64,000 nucleotides of DNA from Crystallibacter degradans (GCF_012952295.1 NZ_JABBCH010000001.1:620001-684000), one strand, 5' to 3'; shown: positions 16,392 through 24,970, numbered from the stretch's first letter. Notes: generated by a model from the sequence alone, not told the origin. Made by a program: numbers and translations.

Positions 16392-17150
16392 TCAGAGGGA
16401 CGTTATGGCTGCAGGCGCGGCAAGGGAGCTGGAGCCATGGTTCTTTCGCGCAGACCGACGGGCGCGGCGATGGATGAAGTATTCGGCGACCGCAAGGTTG
16501 ATCACCCATGCCGACCCCAGCAGCAGCGCGCGGGTCAGTACGTCGGCCGGGCCGACGAGGAGAAGCCAGGGGATGCTGACGAGTGCCTGGGTTCCCGCGG
16601 CGATGCCAATGGCGTAGCCGCGGGCCATCCACGCGCCGTGGGCGGCGAAGTCCCGGCGCCGGATCGCGAGAATCCCCATGGCGATGCTCGCCACCATGGC
16701 CGAGCCGAAGACCAGCCGAAAGACGAGCAGAAGTGGTCCGTCACTGGCCGGAAGGTCATAGAAAACAGCCATCCACAGGCCGGACAGGGCTACGAGCAGG
16801 CCGGCGGGGATCAAGACCTTCCCGGCCAAGCGGTGCCAACTGCGCTTGCCGCGCTTGCCGCGACGGAGCGATGGGACGAACTGGAACGCCCCGACCAGGG
16901 AGTACACGATGGCGGCGGGAATGTGGACCAGCACGGGGATGGGTGAGTCGAAGAACCTGTGGTTGGCCGGCGTCACCTCGGCACCGCCCGTCAGTTCTGC
17001 GAGGCGGGCCGTCCCGAAGAACACCGGGATGAGGCTGACGAAGATCAATGCGGCGGGCACGAGCCACCGGACCCGGGGGCTTCGGCGGCGGGAGCTTTCG
17101 CCGGTTTCCGACCCGATCGCCACGGCTGCGGTCTTTCTGCTGGCGTTCAT
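16392..17150 (-). CDS. DUF2306 membrane protein
   Basis: A 252-residue integral membrane protein with about seven hydrophobic segments. The family-like core runs HIPAAIVYSLVGAFQFVPSL, WHRLAGKVLIPAGLLVALSG, then RLVFGSAMVASIAMGILAIR and HGAWMARGYAIGIAAGTQ. Conserved histidines (HIPA, WHR, HGAWM) recall haem-binding membrane proteins, but this is inference. ATG 17150 follows GAAGGA, and an upstream in-frame extension overlaps the operator region and is rejected. Divergent from the TetR gene, with twin operator copies between, so it is probably the regulator's target. Function unknown. Confidence 0.8.
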   Translation of the reverse strand: MNASRKTAAVAIGSETGESSRRRSPRVRWLVPAALIFVSLIPVFFGTARLAELTGGAEVTPANHRFFDSPIPVLVHIPAAIVYSLVGAFQFVPSLRRGKRGKRSWHRLAGKVLIPAGLLVALSGLWMAVFYDLPASDGPLLLVFRLVFGSAMVASIAMGILAIRRRDFAAHGAWMARGYAIGIAAGTQALVSIPWLLLVGPADVLTRALLLGSAWVINLAVAEYFIHRRARRSARKNHGSSSLAAPAAITSL

Positions 17151-17201
17151 TTCGAATCCTTCGCTGGAGGGGCCGGGAGAAGCGGTCCGATTTTGCCGAG
17201 G

Positions 17202-17250
17202 GTGTACGGCGTACACCTGATGCAACTAAAGGTAGGTGTACGGCGTACAC
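17202..17250. promoter_or_regulatory. Twin TetR operators (GTGTAC-N3-GTACAC)
   Basis: Two identical copies of GTGTACGGCGTACAC lie at 17202-17216 and 17236-17250, 34 bases centre to centre, in the gap between the divergent DUF2306 and TetR genes. Flanking bases match too (GGTGTAC on the left, TG on the right). Inverted repeats of this size and twin arrangement are normal TetR-family binding sites and would cover both promoters. Confidence 0.75.
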
Positions 17251-17290
17251 TTGTCAATAGAAATTGGCTGCCTAAAGAAGGGGGCACCAG

Positions 17291-17986
17291 ATGGCCCAGC
17301 AGAGGGAAACGGTGCGTCGCACTCCCCTGAGCCGGAAACGTGTACTGAGTGCCGCCGTCGTTCTTGCGGATGAGTCAGGAGTCGAGTCGCTGAGCATGCG
17401 GAAGCTTGCGCAGGAGCTGGGCGTGGTGCCGATGGCGCTGTACAAGCACGTCGCGAACAAGGAAGAGCTGCTGGACGGCATGGTCGACGTCATCGTTGGC
17501 GAGATCGACACCGGGGCCAGTGGCGAGGGCTGGAAGAGCGCGGTCAGGCAACGGGTCCTCGCCGCACGGCAGATCCTGCTACGGCATCCGTGGGCACGCC
17601 GGGTGATCGAGTCGCGGACCAACAAGTCGCCCGTGGTGCTGGAGTATATGGACTCGATGATCGGGATGTTCCAGGCTGGCGGCTTCTCGGTGGATCTTAC
17701 CCATCACGTCATGCATGCCATGGGCAGCCGGATGTGGGGATTCACGCAGGAAGTGTTCGACGACTCCGCGAATGCCACGGCGGAAATCTCGCCAACCATG
17801 CTCCACGCGATGGCCGAGAAGTATCCGCATGTCATGGAGATCGCGATGAGGGCGGACCACGACGACGACTCAGTCGTCGGCCAGGGTTGCGACGACCAGT
17901 TCGAGTTCGAGTTTGCGCTGGATCTGCTGCTGGACGGGTTCGAACGCCTGCATGAGCAAGGCTGGACATCAACCGGCAGACGCTGA
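17291..17986 (+). CDS. TetR family transcriptional regulator
   Basis: A 231-residue repressor. Residues about 11-60 form the TetR helix-turn-helix: SRKRVLSAAVVLADESGVES, then LSMRKLAQELGVVPMALYKH and VANKEELLDGM. The C-terminal domain (residues 75-225) fits the TetR_C_1-like tetracycline-repressor type, with VIESRTNKSPVVLEYMDSMI and a closing FEFALDLLLDGFERL. GAAGGGGGCACC lies just before the ATG. Adjacent twin palindromes and the divergent DUF2306 gene make autoregulation plus control of that membrane protein the simplest model. Inducer unknown. Confidence 0.88.
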   Translation: MAQQRETVRRTPLSRKRVLSAAVVLADESGVESLSMRKLAQELGVVPMALYKHVANKEELLDGMVDVIVGEIDTGASGEGWKSAVRQRVLAARQILLRHPWARRVIESRTNKSPVVLEYMDSMIGMFQAGGFSVDLTHHVMHAMGSRMWGFTQEVFDDSANATAEISPTMLHAMAEKYPHVMEIAMRADHDDDSVVGQGCDDQFEFEFALDLLLDGFERLHEQGWTSTGRR

Positions 17987-17997
17987 AGCGCGTCGGG

Positions 17998-18630
17998 CTA
18001 TGGTTTTCCCGGGAGCGGCGGTTCTTTGATGTCGGCTCCCCTAGCAAACGGCGACCGCGCGACCATGCGGACCAATCCGGAGCGCCGGATGGCCTGCCTT
18101 CCGGCCATCGGTTCGGAGGGCCAGGTCCTCTCTCCCGCGTCACCGAAGACGGCGAGGGAATTGCACTCCATTGGCGAAGTAAACCTTGAGGCGTAGAAGA
18201 TGCCGTCGAATCCTGCGTCGGCGAAGGCCTCGGCCCATCGGCATGTAAGCTCCTTATCCATGATGGTGGACAATTCTCGATTGGCTCCGAAATCCTGGGC
18301 GCGGCCGGAACCGGTGTTGGCGTAACGACCGTCGCGGGGAAGTCTGAGGGTATGGAGTTCGATGGCATCAACCATCACCTCGTCCAGGATGCCGCCCTCC
18401 AGCAACCTCCGGCGCAGTTTTTCGCGGATGGCGGACTCGATGTCCAGCGCCACATAGGTCGTTCCGCGCGGTTCCTTCAAATCGAATCGCTGGGAGCCAT
18501 CCGATCCGAACCACCAGGGCTTGCGGGGTTTAGACACGCACCGGTACAGATCTCGGTCCGCCGAGATCTGCTCGGCTGGAAAATCCGTCAGCTCTGCGGG
18601 CGGATTGCCCAGGCCGCGGTCATCACTCAT
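17998..18630 (-). CDS. RES-domain toxin (NAD+-phosphorylase type)
   Basis: A 210-residue RES-domain protein. The family's Arg-Glu-Ser triad is visible: Arg in DLYRCVSKPRKPWWFG, Glu in ALDIESAIREKLRRRL, and Ser in DGIFYASRF. RES toxins of characterised Xre-RES pairs degrade NAD+, which stops growth. The start ATG 18630 overlaps the antitoxin stop by four bases (ATGA), so the two are translationally coupled with antitoxin first. The upstream in-frame extension lies wholly inside the antitoxin gene and is rejected. The C-terminal 40 residues after AVFGDAGERTWPSEP look non-conserved. The gene ends 11 bases from the convergent TetR stop. Confidence 0.82.
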   Translation of the reverse strand: MSDDRGLGNPPAELTDFPAEQISADRDLYRCVSKPRKPWWFGSDGSQRFDLKEPRGTTYVALDIESAIREKLRRRLLEGGILDEVMVDAIELHTLRLPRDGRYANTGSGRAQDFGANRELSTIMDKELTCRWAEAFADAGFDGIFYASRFTSPMECNSLAVFGDAGERTWPSEPMAGRQAIRRSGLVRMVARSPFARGADIKEPPLPGKP

Positions 18631-19196
18631 GCCGCCCAGCCGGCGGCATCTTCTCGGGCAAGGTCTTTGACGCGTTCCGGGTCCCGACCTGACGCCAGCC
18701 AATCTGCTGCGGACATGCCACCAAGTTCGTCATCGACCCTTGCGGTAAGCCATAGGCCCCAACTCCAGGGTGCCTCCATGCCGTCAGCTAAGATTTCGAG
18801 GACTTCATGGAGTCCCGGGATCAGGGTCCCGTCGTCGCGGAACTGCCAGACCGGATACAAGAGAACGTTGTCTTCTGTCTTGCAGGCGAGGAGCTTGTGG
18901 GACTGAACGCGTTTGCGCAGCGCCTGCCGAGAGATGCCCAGCCAACGCTCCAGTCCGGCGGTGTCATAAAACGGGCCCACCCGGTCCACCATGTGGTTCC
19001 GATTGTCCTTGTCGGGCAGGGTACGCGTAATGCTGGCAACCACCCTGTCCAGATCGACACCCTCCAGGGTCCTGCCGTTCGCCGCGACTGAATCACGCAG
19101 TTTGCGAATAAGAACAGCGACCATCTGATCGGAAGCGGACGAGGCGGCGCCACGGGCCCTCTTGATCAAAGCCATCTTGCGGTGCTTTAGGTCCAC
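18627..19196 (-). CDS. Xre/MbcA/ParS-type antitoxin of the RES toxin
   Basis: A 189-residue antitoxin. It begins at GTG 19196 with AGGAGG five bases upstream, which fixes the start. The N-terminal and middle region holds a helix-turn-helix, FYDTAGLERWLGISRQALRK followed by RVQSHKLLACK, for DNA binding and autoregulation. The C-terminal domain, PGLHEVLEILADGMEAPWSW then LTARVDDELGGMSAADWLAS and GRDPERVKDLARED, is the toxin-binding module common to MbcA/Xre antitoxins. It should neutralise the RES enzyme encoded directly downstream. The pair probably forms its own operon with the promoter near 19200-19260. Confidence 0.82.
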   Translation of the reverse strand: MDLKHRKMALIKRARGAASSASDQMVAVLIRKLRDSVAANGRTLEGVDLDRVVASITRTLPDKDNRNHMVDRVGPFYDTAGLERWLGISRQALRKRVQSHKLLACKTEDNVLLYPVWQFRDDGTLIPGLHEVLEILADGMEAPWSWGLWLTARVDDELGGMSAADWLASGRDPERVKDLAREDAAGWAA

Positions 19197-19340
19197 ACCG
19201 TCCTCCTGCCTCAGTTTGGTATTTCCAGCCTAGGCCGCCTGGTAAACCGCGTCAACCAAGTTGTTTCCCTGTTGAAAAGTCGGAGGTTCTAGTAACTTGC
19301 ACGAGCAGCGAATGACTAAGCTAAGAAATGGTCTTCAGTA

Positions 19341-19366
19341 CTTACATTTAGGGAATTAAATGTAAG
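19341..19366. repeat. AT-rich perfect hairpin in a 291-bp gap
   Basis: CTTACATTTA at 19341-19350 and TAAATGTAAG at 19357-19366 are perfect complements around GGGAAT. The sequence is strikingly AT-rich for this genome. It lies between the RES/Xre operon (starting 19196) and the hydrolase gene end (19488). It may be an operator, a terminator of the hydrolase message, or imported DNA. Nothing else is recognised between 19197 and 19487. Confidence 0.5.
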
Positions 19367-19487
19367 AAGCTTCAGCATGTTCTTACAGGTATCCGGCGGC
19401 TGGACGCGTGCGACGCTCGCAGGGAACCGAGTCCGGTCATGAGCGATCCGGCTGGCCGAGGTTCGATCCAATCGGGCGCAGTCTGAC

Positions 19488-20786
19488 TCAGGCCACGGGC
19501 GGACGGGCGGCCAGCACCTGGCACCGCACCCAGCCGGCCACCGTTTCCAGCACTTCGGTGTCCGTGCGCTCACGGATCTGCCGCTTGTAGTCGGTCAGCA
19601 TCGGCGTCCGCGGATCCCGGCGGAGCAGGTGTGTCAGATCCGGAATGCGCTTGGTCCCCACCGGCCCTGGAACCGTTCGGGCGATGATCTCCAGGTCGGC
19701 GGGGTTGACCTGCAGATCCTTTCCGCCGCTGATGGCCAGCACCGGCATGTCCAGTTGCTTGAGGAAAGGCAGCGGATCGAACTGAAGGAATTCGCGCATC
19801 CAGCGGGCGTTCATCCGCCGTCCCTGCATCCGCAGCACGTCTTGGTCCGAGGCGTGGAGTTTCTCCATGGACTTCCGCTGCTGCTTGGCCAGATCCGTGC
19901 GCAGCAGCTTCAGCACCACCCGCGGGAAGGCAGGCAGCGCGCCGGCGATCTGCCCGACCTGCCACTGCGAAGTTTCCTGGCCGCTGTGGGCCGATGCGGA
20001 CAGCAGAACGACGCCGGCAACCCGCTCCCGCTCGTGCGCGGCCAGGGCTGTGGCATGGAAGGCACCTTCGCTGTGACCGACCACGAAGACCGGCAATTTC
20101 GGCGAGCGCCGGGCGACCATCTCGAGGGCCGCCGCGGCGTCGTCGTAATTATGTTGGAAGCCCGCGGCGAGGAATGATCCCTCGGACGCGCCGACGCCCC
20201 GCTTGTCGTAGCCGAAAGAAGCGATGCCCTCCAGCGCCAGCGCCTCGGCCAGATCGCGGGTGACGCCCAGCGGCATCCGGCGGTGGTCCGAGTTGCGGTC
20301 CACCTCGCCGGATCCGGGCAGCAGCAGGGCGAGGCCCTTCACCGGTTCGGATGCGGGCAAGGTCCAGGTTCCGGCAAGGGTCAGGCCGTCCGATTGGAAG
20401 CTGGCGTCTTCCAGAACCGGCGCCGCGCTCTCATCCAGGCCGGCGGCTTCCCGCACCTGCCGGGCTGCGTCTTCGACATTCGCGACGTCGACGACGACGC
20501 GGCGGTACTTCTGGTCCTTCAGCGTCAGCTGCACGGCCGGCTTTCCCTGATTGACGACGGCGAAGGTGTTCCCTCGGGACCCGCGCCAGGTTCCGATGCG
20601 CACGCGGCCGGGAAGTGCCAGGCCTGGCGCACGCATACCCGTGACCCCGGTGAAGCCGTCCTTCAGGACCTGCACGTCCTCCACCGCGGTGGCAGGTATG
20701 TCCAGATTCGGCAGCAGACCGGCGATCTTCTCCCCTCTGCTCAGCTCCACGCGGACAGCTCCGTTGCTGACGACCAACCGTGCCAT
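19488..20786 (-). CDS. Alpha/beta hydrolase with N-terminal PH-like domain
   Basis: A 432-residue protein. Residues about 1-110 look like a small beta-rich domain of the bacterial PH/DUF1707-like type: RVELSRGEKIAGLLPNLDIP and TGMRAPGLALPGRVRIGTWR, then FAVVNQGKPAVQLTLKDQKY. Residues about 150-430 form the hydrolase: the oxyanion segment LALLLPGSGEVDRN, the nucleophile elbow GHSEG, an Asp in ISGGKDLQVNPADLE and a His in IPDLTHLLRR complete a serine-hydrolase triad. Substrate unknown. It is divergent from a winged-helix regulator with a palindrome between them, and is probably its target. GGGGAGAGG precedes the ATG. Confidence 0.8.
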   Translation of the reverse strand: MARLVVSNGAVRVELSRGEKIAGLLPNLDIPATAVEDVQVLKDGFTGVTGMRAPGLALPGRVRIGTWRGSRGNTFAVVNQGKPAVQLTLKDQKYRRVVVDVANVEDAARQVREAAGLDESAAPVLEDASFQSDGLTLAGTWTLPASEPVKGLALLLPGSGEVDRNSDHRRMPLGVTRDLAEALALEGIASFGYDKRGVGASEGSFLAAGFQHNYDDAAAALEMVARRSPKLPVFVVGHSEGAFHATALAAHERERVAGVVLLSASAHSGQETSQWQVGQIAGALPAFPRVVLKLLRTDLAKQQRKSMEKLHASDQDVLRMQGRRMNARWMREFLQFDPLPFLKQLDMPVLAISGGKDLQVNPADLEIIARTVPGPVGTKRIPDLTHLLRRDPRTPMLTDYKRQIRERTDTEVLETVAGWVRCQVLAARPPVA

Positions 20787-20830
20787 TTACCTCTCCCCAA
20801 CTCTCGTAATCGGTGTGTACAGGACCATCA

Positions 20831-20846
20831 TTATCAATTGCGATAA
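20831..20846. promoter_or_regulatory. TTATC-N6-GATAA palindrome between hydrolase and HTH genes
   Basis: TTATCAATTGCGATAA is an inverted repeat at the centre of the 87-bp divergent gap. The AT-rich stretch around it is probably where both promoters lie. ArsR-like winged-helix regulators commonly bind such sites. Confidence 0.5.
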
Positions 20847-20873
20847 CATTGTCAATAGTGAGAACATAGCTCC

Positions 20874-21434
20874 ATGGCCAACCGATCCAGCGCAGACCTT
20901 GTCCTTCATCCGGTGCGGTTGCGGATCTGCCAGACACTGCTGGGCGGCCGCTCGCTGACCACCGCCGGGATGGCTGCGCAGCTGCCCGATGTGCCGCCCG
21001 CGACGCTCTACCGCCACATCCGCACGCTCGCCGAGGCCGGCGTCCTGGCAGTAGTTGAGGAACGCCAGGTCAGAGGCACTACGGAGCGGACTTATGCCCT
21101 GGATCTCGCAGCCACCGAACTCTCCGCAGATGCCCTGGCGTCGATGTCGCCCGAGGACCACCGCAAGGCCTTCATGGGATTCGCGGCCGGACTGCTGGCA
21201 CTCTTCGACCGTTACATCGACGGCGCGCTGGACCGAGGCAAGGTGGATCTGGTCCGCGACGGCGTAGGTTACCGGCAGACCGCCCTGTGGCTGACCGACG
21301 CCGAGTTCGAGGAGTTCGCCGGGGAGATGCGGGACGTAGTGCAGAAGTATTCGGCGAACACTCCGGGCAAAGGGCGGAAACGGCGGGCGCTGTCCACCAT
21401 CGTCATTCCGTCCGACTCACCTGTGGAGGACTAG
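20874..21434 (+). CDS. Winged-helix (ArsR-like) transcriptional regulator
   Basis: A 186-residue DNA-binding protein. Residues about 8-75 form the winged helix: LHPVRLRICQTLLGGRSLTT, AGMAAQLPDVPPATLYRHIR and TLAEAGVLAVVEERQVRGTT. The rest is helical, with AFMGFAAGLLALFDRYIDGA and LTDAEFEEFAGEMRDVVQKY, probably for dimerisation or ligand sensing. Similar proteins are annotated as helix-turn-helix domain regulators next to hydrolases or efflux pumps. It is divergent from the hydrolase at 19488 and followed after 54 bases by an MFS exporter that it may also control. Confidence 0.82.
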   Translation: MANRSSADLVLHPVRLRICQTLLGGRSLTTAGMAAQLPDVPPATLYRHIRTLAEAGVLAVVEERQVRGTTERTYALDLAATELSADALASMSPEDHRKAFMGFAAGLLALFDRYIDGALDRGKVDLVRDGVGYRQTALWLTDAEFEEFAGEMRDVVQKYSANTPGKGRKRRALSTIVIPSDSPVED

Positions 21435-21488
21435 TCCTGTTAGTCTCAGCTACCGGAGCAGGCCCGAAGACAAGGAAATACTGAACAG

Positions 21489-22673
21489 ATGATGGCGCAC
21501 GCGTCCGGTTCCGTTGGAGCGTCCGGCAAGCCGCGGGCACGCGTGCCCGACTCGGTCCTGCGCTCCATTGGCTTCCTTTCATTCTTCGACCGCTTCGCCA
21601 CTCCGCCCATGCTGGTTGTGCTTGCCGAGCGGACAGAGATGTCCCTCGGCCAGGCCGTCCAACTGGTGGCAGCCTACGCCTTGCTTTATGCCGTCGGGCA
21701 GCCGGTGTGGGGTTTCTTCAGCGACAGATTCGGCCGCATGGCCATACTGCGCACGGCGCTGGTGGGTGTCTTGGTCGGGGCGTTGGCCAGCACACTGTTC
21801 AGCGCCTACCTTCCGCTCCTCCTGGCTAGGGCGTTCACCGGGCTGATGGCCGGGGCGCTGTACCCCACGCTGTTGACGATCCTGGGCGATACCCGGACCG
21901 GGATTGAGCGGGCCCGCGGCCTATCCGACCTGCAGATCTACTCGTCGCTGGGAACGACCATCGCCACCCTCGCGGCGGGGACGTTGGCCGCGGTGCTCGA
22001 TTGGCGGCTGGTCTTCGCGCTGCCGGCCCTTGGCTGTCTGGTCCTGCTGATCTGGCTTCGCGGGGTGGCGGGCGATGGGTCGGCCCACCGCGGCGGTGCC
22101 AACTTCCGACTGGCGTTTTCCGGCTCTGCCCTCGGGGTTTATGGCCTGGCTGCCCTGGAGGGCGCGGTGCTGATGGGCATCCTGACCTACTTCGTCCCGG
22201 CGCTGCAGAACGCCGGCATCGGGGTCACCTTGGCGGGCATCCTCGCGGCCGGCTACGGTATCGGCGTCATCCTCGGTGCCCGCCTGATGCGGCGCCTGGT
22301 CCGTCACTTCACCCGCACTCGGCTCATGGCCCTCGGCGGGCTGGTCCTCGTCGTCGCCTACCTGACCTCTTCCGTGTCGCAGCTGCCCGCGGCGCTGACC
22401 GCGACCGCGCTGCTGGTTGGCGCTTCCAACGCCATACTGCACTCCTCCATGCAAGGCTGGGCCACCGACGTCGCCCCGCAGGCCCGTGCCACGAGCGTGT
22501 CCCTGTTTGCCTTCTCGCTGTTCCTCGGCAGCTCGGTAGGCACCTTTCTCACCGCCCGCCTGGCGGACGAGAGGCGCTACGGCACGATCTTCAGCCTCGG
22601 TTTGATCGTCAGTATCGTCCTGGTGGCGGCCGCCTGCTGGGGCCACGCCGTCTGGAAGCGCAAGCACCCCTAG
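21489..22673 (+). CDS. MFS transporter (12-helix)
   Basis: A 394-residue carrier of the major facilitator superfamily. Helix 1 begins IGFLSFFDRFATPPMLVVLA; motif A is WGFFSDRFGRMAILR; the second-half repeat reads GARLMRRLVRHFTRTRL. AILHSSMQGWATDVAPQARA is a loop often seen in multidrug or sugar exporters. Substrate unknown. It lies directly after the winged-helix gene and may be co-transcribed, giving a regulator-exporter pair beside a hydrolase, a layout that fits self-protection from a lipophilic compound. The coding region ends about 110 bases before the SRPBCC gene. Confidence 0.85.
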   Translation: MMAHASGSVGASGKPRARVPDSVLRSIGFLSFFDRFATPPMLVVLAERTEMSLGQAVQLVAAYALLYAVGQPVWGFFSDRFGRMAILRTALVGVLVGALASTLFSAYLPLLLARAFTGLMAGALYPTLLTILGDTRTGIERARGLSDLQIYSSLGTTIATLAAGTLAAVLDWRLVFALPALGCLVLLIWLRGVAGDGSAHRGGANFRLAFSGSALGVYGLAALEGAVLMGILTYFVPALQNAGIGVTLAGILAAGYGIGVILGARLMRRLVRHFTRTRLMALGGLVLVVAYLTSSVSQLPAALTATALLVGASNAILHSSMQGWATDVAPQARATSVSLFAFSLFLGSSVGTFLTARLADERRYGTIFSLGLIVSIVLVAAACWGHAVWKRKHP

Positions 22674-22786
22674 CGCCAGCGAACGCGTCGGCCCCGGCCC
22701 GGCGTCGATCCAGACCCGCGGCCCGGCCTCAAACCGGGACGACCCGCCCCGGTCCCAGCAGGCCAGCGGGGCTTTACGATGGAACA

Positions 22787-23260
22787 ATGTCACGAACTGA
22801 CAAGGCCTCCCGGGTAGTTGCGGCGCCGCCTGAACGAGTGTTCTCCGCTCTCGTCGATCCGGATTCGCTCGCGGCCTGGCTACCGCCGGAAGGCATGAGC
22901 GGCAGCTTTGAGCACTTCGACGCCAGGCCGGGCGGCTCCTACCGCTTGGTCCTCACCTATACGGACAAATCGATGGCAGCTGGCAAGGCCACGAGTGACA
23001 CGGACGTCGTCGAGGCACGCTTTGTCGAGATTGTTCCAGGCGTCCGGGTGGTGCAGGCAATCGACTTCGTCTCGGACGATCCCGCCTATTCCGGCACGAT
23101 GACGATGACCTGGGAAGTCACGCCGGTGGCCGCCGGGACGCAGGTGGATATCCGCGCCGATAATGTCCCTGCCGGCATTTCCGCCGCAGACCATGCGGCA
23201 GGCATGGCCTCGTCGCTCGCGAACCTGGCGGCATACCTGGAGTTGCAGCAAGGCCGGTAA
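22787..23260 (+). CDS. SRPBCC (AHSA1/START-like) protein
   Basis: A 157-residue single-domain protein of the Bet v1-like fold: KASRVVAAPPERVFSALVDP, DSLAAWLPPEGMSGSFEHFD, RPGGSYRLVLTY and the final helix AAGMASSLANLAAYLELQ. Such proteins bind hydrophobic ligands and are often annotated as activators of Hsp90 ATPase-like or polyketide cyclase/dehydrase-like without known substrate. ATG 22787 is chosen because the fold begins there; longer upstream frames only read through the end of the MFS gene. It is convergent with the alcohol dehydrogenase gene, separated by a strong hairpin. Confidence 0.85.
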   Translation: MSRTDKASRVVAAPPERVFSALVDPDSLAAWLPPEGMSGSFEHFDARPGGSYRLVLTYTDKSMAAGKATSDTDVVEARFVEIVPGVRVVQAIDFVSDDPAYSGTMTMTWEVTPVAAGTQVDIRADNVPAGISAADHAAGMASSLANLAAYLELQQGR

Positions 23261-23270
23261 ACGGAATCCT

Positions 23271-23308
23271 CAGGAGCGTGGCGAACCAGATTGGACGCCA
23301 CGCTCCTG
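23271..23308. terminator. Perfect 13-bp stem between SRPBCC and adh genes
   Basis: CAGGAGCGTGGCG at 23271-23283 pairs perfectly with CGCCACGCTCCTG at 23296-23308 around a 12-base loop. It lies between two convergent stop codons (23260 and 23323), where a bidirectional terminator is expected. Confidence 0.75.
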
Positions 23309-23322
23309 GTTAGGCCGCTGCG

Positions 23323-24369
23323 TTATACGAGGGTGGCGGTGTCGATGACGAAGCGGTAGCGCACGTCCGAGGAGAGGACGCGCTCGTAGGCGTCGTTGAT
23401 CTTGTCGGCGGAAATGAGTTCGATCTCGGCCCCGATGCCGTGTTCGGCGCAGAAGTCGAGCATTTCCTGCGTTTCGGGGATGCCGCCGATCATGGAGCCT
23501 GCGAACGACCTGCGACCACCGATGAGCGCCATGGCGTTGACCGGCAGCGGCTCCGCCGGCGCGCCGACGTTGACCATGGCACCGTCCACGGTGAGCAGCC
23601 CCAGGAAAGCGCTGATGTCGATCGACGCACTGACGGTGTTGATGATCAGGTCGAAGTAGCCTGCCAGTTCGGTGAAGGTGGCCTCGTCGCTCGTCGCGTA
23701 GTAGCGGTCCGCGCCGAGGCGGAGTCCGTCTTCCTGCTTCTTGAGGGACTGCGAGAGGACTGTGACTTCGGCGCCCATGGCGTGGGCGAGTTGGACGGCC
23801 ATGTGGCCGAGTCCGCCGAGGCCGACGACGGCGACCTTCTTCCCCGGGCCGGCGCCCCAGCGGTTCAGCGGCGAGTAGGTCGTGATGCCCGCGCAGAGCA
23901 GCGGGGCGACGACGTCGAGGTCAATGCCGTCCGGAATGCGGAGCACAAAGTCCTCGGTAACGACTATATGGGTGGAGTATCCGCCCTGCGTGATGGTCCC
24001 GTCGCGGTCGGTCACGCCGTAGGTTCCCACCGTGCCGTTGAGGCAGTACTGCTCATCGCCGGCCTTGCAGTTCTTGCACTCGCCGCAGGAGTTGACCATG
24101 CAGCCGACGCCGACCCGGTCGCCGACGGCGTGCTTTGTCACCTCGGTTCCGACCTCGGTGACGATGCCGGCGATCTCGTGGCCCGGAACCAGCGGATAGG
24201 CCTGTGGCCCCCACTCGCCGCGCACAGTGTGGATATCGGAGTGGCAGATGCCGGAGTACTTGATCTCAATCAGGACGTCGTGCGGTCCGACGTCGCGGCG
24301 TTTGATGGTCGTGGGGACAAGGTCCCCGTCGGGTGAGGGGGATGCGTAGGCGTGGGCAATGGTGGTCAT
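23323..24369 (-). CDS. Zinc-dependent NAD(P)+ alcohol dehydrogenase
   Basis: A 348-residue medium-chain dehydrogenase that should oxidise alcohols or reduce aldehydes. The catalytic zinc ligands are visible in [10 protein letters not shown] (Cys, His near residue 45) and GHEIAG (His-Glu); the structural zinc site is [15 protein letters not shown]. The cofactor fold begins [26 protein letters not shown]-type [13 protein letters not shown] is typical of the cinnamyl-alcohol-dehydrogenase-like YahK/AdhA group, which prefers NADPH. The MerR gene lies 122 bases upstream on the same strand, so the two may form one MerR-controlled unit responding to aldehydes or electrophiles. ACACATG with AGAAGGAGAAA gives the start. 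Confidence 0.92.
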   Translation of the reverse strand: MTTIAHAYASPSPDGDLVPTTIKRRDVGPHDVLIEIKYSGICHSDIHTVRGEWGPQAYPLVPGHEIAGIVTEVGTEVTKHAVGDRVGVGCMVNSCGECKNCKAGDEQYCLNGTVGTYGVTDRDGTITQGGYSTHIVVTEDFVLRIPDGIDLDVVAPLLCAGITTYSPLNRWGAGPGKKVAVVGLGGLGHMAVQLAHAMGAEVTVLSQSLKKQEDGLRLGADRYYATSDEATFTELAGYFDLIINTVSASIDISAFLGLLTVDGAMVNVGAPAEPLPVNAMALIGGRRSFAGSMIGGIPETQEMLDFCAEHGIGAEIELISADKINDAYERVLSSDVRYRFVIDTATLV

Positions 24370-24491
24370 GTGTTTTCTCCTTCTAGGGGGCTGGTCAGTT
24401 GGTTGTTGTGGTCGGCCGGTCGTGCTCCTGCCTGTCTTTGGGCACGCCGGACCGGCGGACCATTGGGTCCGTGAATTGATGGGCGTGTTGT

Positions 24492-24953
24492 TTACTGTTT
24501 CCTGGTTTTCTTGAGGTCTTCGGCCAGCATGCGTGCCTCGTCCGAGAGCCTTTCGGCCTTGGCGCCGTCACCGACGTGGACAGCCTGCCAGTAGTCGATT
24601 TTCAGCGCAACGTACCGCTTGCGCAGGGCGATGGACCTCGCTTCGTCCTCCAGCTGCTCCTGCTGCGCTTTCAACAACGCGATCTGCTCCGGGGCAGCGG
24701 CCGGCCCGAGGGCTCCGTTCGCGAGGTAGCGGCGCATGTCGGCGACCGACATACCCGTCGCGCTGAGGCACGATACCCAGGTCAAAAGGTCCAGGTCTTC
24801 GTCCGTGTAGACGCGGTGCTTGCTGCTCGCCCCGCGACGGATCGGGGTGATGACACCGATGGATTCGTAGTAGCGCAGCGTACTGGCCGGCAGCCCGGTC
24901 AGCGCCGCTGCCTCCTTGATCGAATAGGTGTGCCTGATGCTTGGTGCGCTCAC
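24492..24953 (-). CDS. MerR family regulator
   Basis: A 153-residue activator/repressor. The N-terminal winged helix reads [20 protein letters not shown] then [20 protein letters not shown], the standard MerR pattern. A long coiled-coil dimerisation helix covers about residues 88-125 ([20 protein letters not shown]). There is no cysteine-rich metal loop at the end, so it belongs to the drug/aldehyde-sensing (AdhR/NmlR-like) rather than metal-sensing branch. The only supported start is GTG 24953. It precedes the alcohol dehydrogenase gene and has a perfect palindrome 18-33 bases upstream. Confidence 0.88.
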   Translation of the reverse strand: MSAPSIRHTYSIKEAAALTGLPASTLRYYESIGVITPIRRGASSKHRVYTDEDLDLLTWVSCLSATGMSVADMRRYLANGALGPAAAPEQIALLKAQQEQLEDEARSIALRKRYVALKIDYWQAVHVGDGAKAERLSDEARMLAEDLKKTRKQ

Positions 24954-24970
24954 TCCATCAACGATAGGAA

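Noticed and set aside
14332-16617. A 761-codon open frame on the plus strand
   Set aside because: It runs antisense through the GH3 gene and is produced by high-GC third-position bias. Its composition is Val/Asp/Arg-rich and has no domains.
19450-19480. A tRNA-like GGTTCGATCC segment
   Set aside because: The flanking bases do not pair as a T-stem, and there is no acceptor or anticodon arm.
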